Positions 35,701-43,622 of a DNA stretch of 64,000 bases are shown here, piece by piece. Under the pieces are notes generated by a model, which saw only the letters and a list, made by a program, of their open reading frames with translations, was not told where the DNA came from and did not search any database. The stretch is from positions 33,871-97,870 of the forward strand of contig NZ_JOAI01000047.1 of assembly GCF_000717715.1 (NCBI RefSeq), written 5' to 3'. The DNA comes from Streptomyces sp. NRRL B-24484 (lineage in GTDB: Bacteria > Actinomycetota > Actinomycetes > Streptomycetales > Streptomycetaceae). Every line of letters starts with the position of its first letter. The stretch's first letter is position 1. The position numbers and the translations under genes were made by a program.

Positions 35701-37053
35701 CTAGGTGGCGGGTTCGGGGGCGGGGGATGCCGGTGCGGCGGGCCTCCGGGCCAGTCGCAGCGTCCCCACGTAGGAGACCACCACCGCGACGATCACCAGC
35801 GGCATCACCGTGAGGCTCTCGGTGCCGAGCAGCAGGGTGGCCAGCAGTACGGAGGTCATCGGCAGTTTCAGCATCGCCACGCTCATCGCCCCGACGCCCA
35901 TCGCGAACCCGGTGGTGGTGTCCACCCCGGGGAGGTGGGCCAGGGCCATGCCGCCCGCCCCGCCGATGAACACCGCGGGGAAGACCGGGCCGCCGCGGAA
36001 GGCGCTGAGCGACAGCCCGTACGCCAGTGACTTGCAGACCACCAGCAGCGCCAGGACGCCCGCCGTGTAGGAGGAGTTGTCGGCAAGCAGCGGTCCGATG
36101 GTGCTCTCGCCGGAGTAGAGCACGTCGGAGATCGGCTTGTCGCTGATCGCCGCGTACACCAGGGCGACGACGCCGACCAGCACGCCCATCAGCACGGTGA
36201 GCGGCAGCCGCCGCCGTTCCACCACCGGCTGCAGGCGCAGTGCGGAGCGGCGGATCCCCTCGCCGAGCAGCGCCGCGATCGCACCGACCAGCAGCGCCCA
36301 GCCGAACTCGGAGAGCGAGGGCCGGTCGGCCGGCGGCACCTGGTGCAGTGCCAGCGAGTAGGTGCCGAGACCGGTCCAGTGGCCGAGGCCGGTGAAGATC
36401 AGCGAGCCGATGCCGGCGGCGAGCAGCCCGGGCACCAGCACCACCCCGAGCATCGGCCCGGCCAGCCCGGAGGCCTCCATCAGCAGGAAGGCGCCCACCA
36501 GCGGCGAGCCGAGCAGTTCGCTGATCGCCGCGAAGCTGCCGGCCGCGCCGAGCACGCCCACCGCGGTCGGCGGGGCGTCGCGTTTCAGCAGTTTGATCGC
36601 GCCGACGGCGATGCCGCCGCCGAGCGCGATCAGTGGGGCCTCGGGGCCGAGCACCACGCCGAGGGCGAGCGAGGCGATCGCGGCGAGCGCGACCCCGGGC
36701 ACCGCCGCGACCGAGGGCGTGCCCCCGGTCTTCAGTCCCTCGGCCGGTTTGTGGCCGCCGCCGCCCGGCAGGTAGCGGATGGTCAGCGCGACCAGCACGC
36801 CCGCCACGGCGAGCGGCGGTACGGCCCACCAGTCCGGCGTGCCGTCGAAGCCGAGCCCCTTCGGGAGGTCGGTGAAGACGAGCGACTGCAGTTCGGAGAC
36901 GAGGGCGAGGAAGCCGAAGGCGCCGGCCGAGATCGGCACGCCGAGCAGCGCGGCCAGCACCAGGACGGTCACGTAGCCCCGGGTGCGGACGATCGCGATC
37001 GGGTCCTGCGGCGCCGGGGCCTGCTGCTCGGTCGGTCCGGCCGGCATGCGCAT
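35701..37053 (-). CDS. CLC-family chloride channel/antiporter
   Basis: A 450-residue membrane protein with the CLC signature: GVVLGPEAPLIALGGG (gating Glu about 138), a LLGSPLVGAFLLMEASG helix, and KSLAYGLSLSAFRGGPVFPAVFIGG forming the anion path. There are 10 or more hydrophobic segments, and no C-terminal CBS domains. The canonical GSGIP motif is replaced near the N-terminus and GREGP reads GPEAP, so selectivity may differ from classical Cl-/H+ exchangers. The ATG at 37053 follows GAGGAGACG. It is preceded by a DUF2252 gene in the same direction. Confidence 0.92.
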   Translation of the reverse strand: MRMPAGPTEQQAPAPQDPIAIVRTRGYVTVLVLAALLGVPISAGAFGFLALVSELQSLVFTDLPKGLGFDGTPDWWAVPPLAVAGVLVALTIRYLPGGGGHKPAEGLKTGGTPSVAAVPGVALAAIASLALGVVLGPEAPLIALGGGIAVGAIKLLKRDAPPTAVGVLGAAGSFAAISELLGSPLVGAFLLMEASGLAGPMLGVVLVPGLLAAGIGSLIFTGLGHWTGLGTYSLALHQVPPADRPSLSEFGWALLVGAIAALLGEGIRRSALRLQPVVERRRLPLTVLMGVLVGVVALVYAAISDKPISDVLYSGESTIGPLLADNSSYTAGVLALLVVCKSLAYGLSLSAFRGGPVFPAVFIGGAGGMALAHLPGVDTTTGFAMGVGAMSVAMLKLPMTSVLLATLLLGTESLTVMPLVIVAVVVSYVGTLRLARRPAAPASPAPEPAT

Positions 37054-37210
37054 CGTCTCCTCGGCGTCGGGGCCCGGCCGGAGTGCCGGGCACCCGGGCC
37101 TCTGTGTCAGGTGGTACCACGTCCGTCCGGGCCGCAGGGTGCGGCGGGCGCCGTGCCCGCCGCACCGTCATCCGTTCGGCCCGCGGCCGGTCGTGGCGCG
37201 GCCGCGGCGG

Positions 37211-38647
37211 TCAGCGGGGCTCGGCCACCGGGTCCGCCGCGGGCAGCCGGCCGTCCTGGACGGCGTCGACCAGTGCCCGGTGGTCCCGCTCGTTCTGGTC
37301 GGCGTACGCCTCCGCGAACTCCGCCAGCGCATGGTCGAAGACGTCCTTGCCGCCGAGGTAGGCGGCGATCGCGATGCGGTCCCCGGAGCGGGCGTGGGCA
37401 CGGGCCAGGGTGAAGCCGCAGAGCGCGCCGAAGGCCTGCATCCCGGCGGGCCGCATGTCCTCGGCGACCGCGATGCCCTTCCAGTCACGCAGTTGGCGGA
37501 CGTAGAAGTCGCGGCGCTTGCCGTCGATGCCGTCCACCCGCTCCCAGCCGAGGAACATGTCGCTGGCCGCCTGCATCAGCCGCTGGCCGGACACCACCCG
37601 CTCGCCCTGGTTGCGGTACTGGCTGGCGCCGACGTGCGGGGCGAGCACCGAGGTGTCGGCCTCCTTGGCCTGCATGAACAGTGGGTCCTGGCCGTCCCGG
37701 CCGAGCATCAGGAAGATCCAGCAGCGGGTGCCGACGCTGCCGACGCCGACCACCTTGCGCGCAACGTCGACCAGCTCGAAGTTCTGCAGCAGGTACCGGC
37801 GGTCGGACGGGAGGGTCTTGCCGTAGCGCCCGACCAGGCTGCGGAAGAGCGTCATCAGCGCGTCGCGCTCGACGTTCGGCAGCAGTTCGGAGATCGGCAT
37901 CAGCAGCGGCGGGTCCGCGGCGATCCGGCGCCGGCCGTCGACGACCTCGGTGAGCTTCTCGAAGGCCTGCAGGCTGTCCCGGGTCCGGGCCTTGGCCAGC
38001 GCCTGGGCCAGCCCGCGCTGACCGCGCTTCGGCGCCCGCTCGGCGGCCAGCTCCTGCAGCATGTCGGAGTCCATCCGGGCGTACCAGACGTCGAGGTTCC
38101 GCATCCCGGCGAACCGGGCCATCGCCTCGCGGTACTGGCGGACGGTGGCCCGCACGATCTCCGCGCGCTCCTTGTCGTCGAAGCCGTTCGCCCGGCCCGC
38201 GATGACGAGGCTCGCCGAGAGCCGCTTGACGTCCCACTCCCAGGGGCCGGGCAGGGTCTCGTCGAAGTCGTTGATGTCGAACAGCAGCTGACGCTCCGGC
38301 GAGGCGAGCAGCCGGAAGTTCAGCATGTGGGCGTCGCCGCAGAGCTGGGCGCGGATGCCGGAGTCCGGGCTGCCGGCCAGGTCGGACGCCATGATGGCGG
38401 CCGCGCCGCGGTAGAAGCGGAACGGCGACTCGCTCATCCGGCTGTAGCGGATCGGCACCAGCTCCGGCACCCGCTTGGCCGACTGGGCCTCCAGGATGCC
38501 GAGCGGGTCCGGCCGCTTCTTGGCCGGCCGGTACTCGGCGTGGCTCGAACGCGGTGCCTGCCGTCGCGCCGCCCGCCCGCGGGCCGCGCGCTCCTCGGGG
38601 GTGGGCTGCGCCGCCGGACGGGTCTCCGGGTTCTGGTCCTTCGCCAT
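37211..38647 (-). CDS. DUF2252 family protein
   Basis: A 478-residue soluble protein with clear DUF2252 segments: RYSRMSESPFRFYRGAAAIM, LCGDAHMLNFRLLASPERQL, FDINDFDETLPGPWEWDVKR, VGSVGTRCWIFLMLGRD, LFMQAKEADTSVL and RVVSGQRLMQAASDMFLGW. The family shows distant protein-kinase-like features, with GDAHMLNF and FDINDFDE resembling catalytic and metal-binding loops, but no substrate is established. The N-terminus is basic and Ala/Arg-rich. The ATG at 38647 follows GGAGGACC. It is divergent from the membrane protein at 38851. Confidence 0.93.
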   Translation of the reverse strand: MAKDQNPETRPAAQPTPEERAARGRAARRQAPRSSHAEYRPAKKRPDPLGILEAQSAKRVPELVPIRYSRMSESPFRFYRGAAAIMASDLAGSPDSGIRAQLCGDAHMLNFRLLASPERQLLFDINDFDETLPGPWEWDVKRLSASLVIAGRANGFDDKERAEIVRATVRQYREAMARFAGMRNLDVWYARMDSDMLQELAAERAPKRGQRGLAQALAKARTRDSLQAFEKLTEVVDGRRRIAADPPLLMPISELLPNVERDALMTLFRSLVGRYGKTLPSDRRYLLQNFELVDVARKVVGVGSVGTRCWIFLMLGRDGQDPLFMQAKEADTSVLAPHVGASQYRNQGERVVSGQRLMQAASDMFLGWERVDGIDGKRRDFYVRQLRDWKGIAVAEDMRPAGMQAFGALCGFTLARAHARSGDRIAIAAYLGGKDVFDHALAEFAEAYADQNERDHRALVDAVQDGRLPAADPVAEPR

Positions 38648-38850
38648 GGGGTCCTCCTGCCGGGTGCGGCCGTGCGCCGCTCCGCTCGGGGCGGCTCGCA
38701 CGGACCCTCCGATCATCGCCGCGCCCGGGCCGTCCGGCCTGCCGTGGGCGCGCCGGAACCACCCGTACGCCCATTCCCGGTGGTGGCCGCGCCGGGCCGC
38801 GCTTCTCCTGATAGGGCGAACGGCCGCAGGCCCCGACCCGAGGAGAGCAG

Positions 38851-40323
38851 ATGGCGTCGAGCGAACCGGAGCCCGGCTCCGGCGAATCCGCGTCCGGCGG
38901 CGCCGACCACGGCAAGCCGCCGGAGCCCGTCCCGCCGGGCGGACCACCGCCCGCCCGTGGTCCGGAACCGACCGTCGAGCAGCCCACCGTGGTGACCGGC
39001 GGCGGCCAGGACGAGGTGGCCGCGCTGAAGGCCCGCCTCGCCGTCCTGGAGGCGACCACCCCGCCGCACAAGCGGGAGCACCACCGCTGGCGAACCTCCG
39101 GCGCCGTGGTGCTGATCGTGATCGCCTCGCTGCTCTCCATCCTGTCCGTGATGGCGGTCTGGACGGCCAACTTCGTCGGCGACACCGACCGGTACGTGCA
39201 GACCGTGGCCCCGCTCGCCACCGAGCCGGACGTCCAGGACGCGATCACCAACCGGGTCACCACCGTGGTGCTCGACCAGATCGACGTCAACGCCCTGGTG
39301 AAGCAGCTCTCGGACACCGCTGCCCAGCAGGGCGTGCCGGAGAACCTGTCCAACCTGATCGGCAACCTCAGCGGCCCGATCAAGAGCGGGCTCACCGACC
39401 TGGTCAGCTCCACCGTCCACAAGGTGGTCACCAGCGACCAGTTCGCCACCCTCTGGGTCGACGCCAACCGCCTGATCCACAGCACCCTCGACAAGGCGCT
39501 CACCGGCAAGGGCGGCGGCACCGTCAAACTCGAGAACAACCAGGTCTCCATCGACCTCGCGCCCGTCATCGCGAAGGTGAAGACCCAACTGGTCGACTCC
39601 GGACTCTCCGTGGCCTCGAAGATCCCGGACGTCCACACCAACTTCGTGATCTTCTCCTCCAAGGACGTCGGCAAGATCAGGACGTACTTCCGGCTGCTGG
39701 AGATCATGGGCAACTGGCTGCCGATCCTCACCGTGATCGTGGCCGCCGGCGGCGTCTTCCTCGCCGTCAACCGCCGCCGGGCGCTGATCGGCGCGGCGAT
39801 CGGCATCGCCCTCGCGATGCTGTTGATCGGCGTGGTGCTGACCATCTTCCGGGCCTACTACCTGGACCACCTGCCGCCGGGCGCCAACCAGGCGGCCGCC
39901 GGGACGGTGTACGACACCCTGATCCGGTTCATGCGCGCGAGCATCCGTGCCATCGGCGCCGTCGCCGTGGTCACCGCCGTCGGCGCCTTCCTGATCGGGC
40001 CGTCCAAGCCCGCCGTCGCGGTGCGCACCGCCTGCCGCCGGATCATCGCCTCGCTGCGGGACGCGCTGTACTCGCTCGGCATGAAGCTCGGCCCGGTCGG
40101 CCCGTTCGTGCACCGCTGGAAGCGCTGGATCGGCGTGGTCATCCTGCTGATCGGCGCGCTGATCCTGGCGACCTGGAGCTACCCGACCTGGGCCGTCGTC
40201 CTGTGGATCACCTTCTTCGTGGCGCTGGGCTTCGCGATCCGGGAGTTCCTCGACACCGGCCCCGAGGGCGACCGGGGAGCCCCGCCGGCCCGGACGGGCG
40301 GACCGCCGCCCGCCACCGCCTGA
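38851..40323 (+). CDS. Integral membrane protein, function unknown
   Basis: A 490-residue protein. The N-terminal ~75 residues are Pro/Gly-rich and disordered, with a short coiled coil (EVAALKARLAVLEAT). A first helix (AVVLIVIASLLSILSVMAVW) leads to a polar domain of about 170 residues, probably outside, then five further helices (WLPILTVIVAAGGVFLAV, IGIALAMLLIGVVLTIF, AIGAVAVVTAVGAFLIG, IGVVILLIGALILATW, VLWITFFVALGFAI). Similar proteins occur across Streptomyces without known function. The ATG follows GAGGAGAG. A perfect terminator hairpin follows. Confidence 0.85.
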   Translation: MASSEPEPGSGESASGGADHGKPPEPVPPGGPPPARGPEPTVEQPTVVTGGGQDEVAALKARLAVLEATTPPHKREHHRWRTSGAVVLIVIASLLSILSVMAVWTANFVGDTDRYVQTVAPLATEPDVQDAITNRVTTVVLDQIDVNALVKQLSDTAAQQGVPENLSNLIGNLSGPIKSGLTDLVSSTVHKVVTSDQFATLWVDANRLIHSTLDKALTGKGGGTVKLENNQVSIDLAPVIAKVKTQLVDSGLSVASKIPDVHTNFVIFSSKDVGKIRTYFRLLEIMGNWLPILTVIVAAGGVFLAVNRRRALIGAAIGIALAMLLIGVVLTIFRAYYLDHLPPGANQAAAGTVYDTLIRFMRASIRAIGAVAVVTAVGAFLIGPSKPAVAVRTACRRIIASLRDALYSLGMKLGPVGPFVHRWKRWIGVVILLIGALILATWSYPTWAVVLWITFFVALGFAIREFLDTGPEGDRGAPPARTGGPPPATA

Positions 40324-40336
40324 CCGACCGTCCCGA

Positions 40337-40362
40337 GGGGCGGGGCCGACCGGCCCCGCCCC
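40337..40362. terminator. Bidirectional terminator
   Basis: Perfect 11-bp arms GGGGCGGGGCC and GGCCCCGCCCC with a 4-base loop separate the convergent membrane-protein and DUF389 genes. Confidence 0.8.
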
Positions 40363-40374
40363 CTTCCGGCGGAC

Positions 40375-41328
40375 TCAGTCCGCGGCCGGCCGCCTGCGCC
40401 GCCGGCCGATCCGGCGCCAGACGGCGCGCTGGGTGCGGAGCGTGCCCGTGCCGACCAGCACCAGCACCCCGACGTTCAGCAGCAGCTGCAGGAACGATCC
40501 CCAGGACTTCTCCCAGTTCTCGAACGCCGCGGACACGCTGACGTCCGCGGCCGCCGGAATGGTCGTCACCGAGATGAACACCCCGAGCAGCGCGCTCGTC
40601 CGGGCCTCGGTGAGCGAGACGATCCCGACCACCCCGGCCAGGCAGGCCACCACGACCGAGAAGAAGTCCGGGGTGCCGATCAGGTTGGACACCGGCCGCA
40701 GGCCCGCGTCGTACGCCCGCGACTCCAGGCCGAACCCCCGGATCACCAGCGCGAACAGGAAGGTGACGACGATGGCCGCCGGGAAGCCGCAGGCCAGCGC
40801 CGTCAGCCCGCGCCGGACGGCCCGCCGGTCGCCGATGTCCAGGCCCAGCGCCACGCCCACGATCGCGCCGTACTCCGGGCCGACCACCATCGCGCCGACG
40901 ATCAGGATCTGCGAGTTGGTGACGATGCCGACCGCGCCGAGCAGCGCCGCGACCACCAGGTACAGGTAGAAGCTCGGCGCGTAGCTGCCCTGGGCGCGGA
41001 TCCGCGCCTCGACCTCGGCCCAGATCGGCGCGTGCACCCGCCGGCCGAGACCGCGCCGGCCGGCCTCCGCGGCCGGGCCGAAGAACGCCAGGTCGACCGG
41101 TTCGACCACCACCGACCCGCGGCCCTCCAGCCCCAGCCCGCGCAGGCCGTTCAGCACCTCGTTGGCACCGCCGGCCAGCACGTCGCAGGCGAGCGCGTCG
41201 CCGTCCGGGTGCCGGGCCGCTCCCGGCTGCACCAGCAGGTTGAGCACGCACGGGTCGGCCGCGAGCATCGCGACCGCCCGCTCGGTGAGGTCCGGCGGGC
41301 TCACCGCACGGACGTGGATCGTCGCCAC
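40375..41328 (-). CDS. DUF389 membrane protein
   Basis: A 317-residue protein. A small ferredoxin-like N-terminal domain (VRAVSPPDLTERAVAMLAADPC, ANEVLNGLRGLGLEGRGSVVVEP) precedes the DUF389 membrane domain: YLYLVVAALLGAVGIVTNSQILIVGAMVVGPEYGAIVGVALGL, then ALACGFPAAIVVTFLFALVI, FFSVVVACLAGVVGIVSL and FLQLLLNVGVLVLVG. The conserved NSxxLIVGAMVVGP loop is present. The transported species is unknown. It lies 106 bases downstream of the antiporter gene on the same strand, possibly in one transcript. Confidence 0.92.
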   Translation of the reverse strand: MATIHVRAVSPPDLTERAVAMLAADPCVLNLLVQPGAARHPDGDALACDVLAGGANEVLNGLRGLGLEGRGSVVVEPVDLAFFGPAAEAGRRGLGRRVHAPIWAEVEARIRAQGSYAPSFYLYLVVAALLGAVGIVTNSQILIVGAMVVGPEYGAIVGVALGLDIGDRRAVRRGLTALACGFPAAIVVTFLFALVIRGFGLESRAYDAGLRPVSNLIGTPDFFSVVVACLAGVVGIVSLTEARTSALLGVFISVTTIPAAADVSVSAAFENWEKSWGSFLQLLLNVGVLVLVGTGTLRTQRAVWRRIGRRRRRPAAD

Positions 41329-41434
41329 CCGGTCCTCCCGCCGTTCCGACCCGCCTGCCCGGTCCTCCAGTAACGCCAGCGCCGCCGGGCGGGCCGCGCA
41401 GGCGCGCCGGGACGCGCCGGGCCCGGCCGGGGTA

Positions 41435-43189
41435 TCACGCGGGCGGGCTCAGCAGCACCGCCGCGTCCCCGGCGCCCCGGGCCGGGGTGCGGTCCTCGGT
41501 GACGGGCAGCAGCCGTCCGTCCGGCTTCACCAGGAACAGCAGCCGGTGGCCCTCCGGCAGCCCGCCGTCCACCGGCCGGGTGGTGATCCGCGCACCCCCG
41601 CCGTACTCGCGGGCCAGCTCCGGACGGCTCAGGCCCGGGCCGAACAGCGCCTTGCCACCGGTATACGGCGCCACCACGCCCCGGCTGCCCGCCGCCGGCG
41701 CCAGCCGGAAGACCGCGCCCTCCAGCGTCTCGTGCAGCGTCATCGACGCCAGCGCGTTGAAGTCGTCCTCCTCGGTGAGCAGCAGCACCCCCGTGATGCC
41801 CTCCAGTTCGGCGCCCGCGCCGGTCGCCGCGGCGAGCAGCTCGCCCGGTGCCAGCTCCAGCCCGGCCGCGGTGATCCGGGCCTGCTCGGCGTCGGCACCG
41901 GCCCACATCAGTACGTCCAGGCCGAGCGACCGCAGCGCCAGCCCGAGGTCCACCGCGAAGGCGTCGCCGCCGACCAGCAACGGCCGCGACCGCGCCGGGC
42001 GCAGCACGCCGAGCCGCTCGGCCACCGGATAGGCCGTCAGCCCGTACACCGTCACCGTCGCGACGATCACCACGAAGGTCGCGGGCAGCAGCCGTTCGGC
42101 GCCGTCGACGCCCTTGGCGACCAGTGAGGCCGAGAAGGTGGAGGCGGTGGCCGCCGCGACGATGCCGCGCGGCGCCATCCAGCCGACGAAGGCCCGTTCG
42201 CCGCGCGGCACGTCGGTCCCCAGCGTCGCCAGCAGGGCCACCACCGGCCGGACCACCAGCACCAGCGCCCCGGCCAGGCCGAGCGCCGGCAGCACCACGT
42301 GCCGCAGCGAGGCCGGGGTGACGGTGGCCGAGATCGAGACGAAGAGCAGACCGATGATCAGCGAGACCAGGGTCTCCAGGAACGGCCGGCGGACGGGCAG
42401 GTCCAGGCCCGGCAGGTTGGCCATCGCCATGCCCATCACCACCGCCGCGATCAGCCCGGTGTCGTCGCGCAGCGCGTCGCAGGCCGCAGCCGTCCCGATC
42501 ACCGCGGCGAGCTGTGCGGTGGTGCCGAGGATCTCGTTCGGCCGCAGCCGGTCCAGCACCAGCCACAGCACGGCGGCGCCCACCGCGCCGCCCGCGCAGC
42601 CCACCAGGATGCTGAGCCAGAAGCCGCCGAGTTCGCTGCGCATGCCGTCGCCACTGGCCGAGACGACGCCGTGGAAGACGAACGCGCCGAGGATGCCGCC
42701 GACCGGGTCGATCAGCGTCCCCTCCCAGATCAGGATGCGCTGCAGCCGCTCGGTCGGGCGGACGAAGTTCAGCAGCGGCCCGACGACCGTCGGCCCGGAG
42801 ACGACGAGGATCGCGCCCAGCATCACCGCCGACCGCTTGGACATGTCGAGCAGCGGCGCCGCCAGGGCCGTCGCCGCCGCCCAGGTGATCAGGGTGCCGA
42901 GCCAGATCAGCCGGACGACGACGCGGCGGGTGTGCGCCTGCAGCCGGCGCAGCTCCAGGCCGAGGCCCGCGTCGTAGAGGATGAGCGCGACGGCCAGCGA
43001 GACCAGCGGGGAGAACGCCGCGCCGAGCAGCCGCTGCGGGTCGACCGTGTCGGTGAGCGCCCCGGCGCCGAAGCCGACCGGCAGCAGGACGAGCAGCGCC
43101 GGGATGCGCAGCCGGGCGGCGAGCAACTGGGAGGCCGCGGCGAGCACCACGATCAGCCCGATGCCGAGGAGGATCTGGTCGGGCGTCAC
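41435..43189 (-). CDS. Cation/proton antiporter (CPA1/NhaP-like) with C-terminal nucleotide-binding-like domain
   Basis: A 584-residue protein. Twelve or so membrane helices make an NhaP/KefB-like antiporter: ALLVLLPVGFGAGALTDTVD, VALILYDAGLGLELRRL, VVSGPTVVGPLL, EGTLIDPVGGILGAFVF (acidic ion-binding region) and GWMAPRGIVAAATAS. A cytosolic TrkA-N-like domain follows (RPLLVGGDAFAVDLGLALRS, LDVLMWAGADAEQARI) and then a TrkA-C-like end. It should exchange Na+ or K+ for protons under nucleotide control. The GTG at 43189 is used, and it overlaps the stop of a 47-codon frame beginning at 43329, which may be chance. Divergent from the receptor-like gene at 43623. Confidence 0.9.
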   Translation of the reverse strand: MTPDQILLGIGLIVVLAAASQLLAARLRIPALLVLLPVGFGAGALTDTVDPQRLLGAAFSPLVSLAVALILYDAGLGLELRRLQAHTRRVVVRLIWLGTLITWAAATALAAPLLDMSKRSAVMLGAILVVSGPTVVGPLLNFVRPTERLQRILIWEGTLIDPVGGILGAFVFHGVVSASGDGMRSELGGFWLSILVGCAGGAVGAAVLWLVLDRLRPNEILGTTAQLAAVIGTAAACDALRDDTGLIAAVVMGMAMANLPGLDLPVRRPFLETLVSLIIGLLFVSISATVTPASLRHVVLPALGLAGALVLVVRPVVALLATLGTDVPRGERAFVGWMAPRGIVAAATASTFSASLVAKGVDGAERLLPATFVVIVATVTVYGLTAYPVAERLGVLRPARSRPLLVGGDAFAVDLGLALRSLGLDVLMWAGADAEQARITAAGLELAPGELLAAATGAGAELEGITGVLLLTEEDDFNALASMTLHETLEGAVFRLAPAAGSRGVVAPYTGGKALFGPGLSRPELAREYGGGARITTRPVDGGLPEGHRLLFLVKPDGRLLPVTEDRTPARGAGDAAVLLSPPA

Positions 43190-43622
43190 GGCCGCGCCCC
43201 GCCCCGCCGGAGCGCCGGTGCCCGGTGCGGCGGGCGGGGCGGTGGCGGCTCGGTGCGGGTGGCCGGGCGGCCGTGGGCGGGCGGGGACTGCGTCGCCGGG
43301 TCCGTCGGCAGGGGTGGTGCGGTCGTCATGCGGCCCCGATCGCTCGTACCGGACAGCAGGCGGCACCGGCGGGGGCACGGATCCGCGCGGTGGCCCGCGA
43401 CAGCCTTCCCGGGTGGCGCCCCGGCTGCAGGGCGCGGCTCGCGGCACTGCGCCGTCGGGGTGACGGCTGTCGCTCCGACGGAGCAGCCGGACCGCCCGGC
43501 GGCCCGGCGCCCGCGGGCCGTGCGATCCCGTGTGCGCCGTCGCACCCCGGGTCTACACTCGCGGTCTGACGCCAAGTCAGTCCGGGGCGCGGGTGCGCGT
43601 CCTGCGGGGGGCGGCTACGGGG
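43190..43622. other. Divergent intergenic region
   Basis: About 430 bases between the antiporter start and the receptor-like gene. TACACT at 43554-43559 is a plausible -10 for the rightward gene, giving a leader of about 55 bases. A 47-codon minus frame (43186-43329) is open but Pro/Arg-rich and not convincing. No operator repeat was recognised. Confidence 0.4.

Noticed and set aside
43186..43329. 47-codon minus-strand frame overlapping the antiporter start (GTGA)
   Set aside because: Pro/Arg-rich, no ribosome site, no helix or motif; the overlap can arise by chance.
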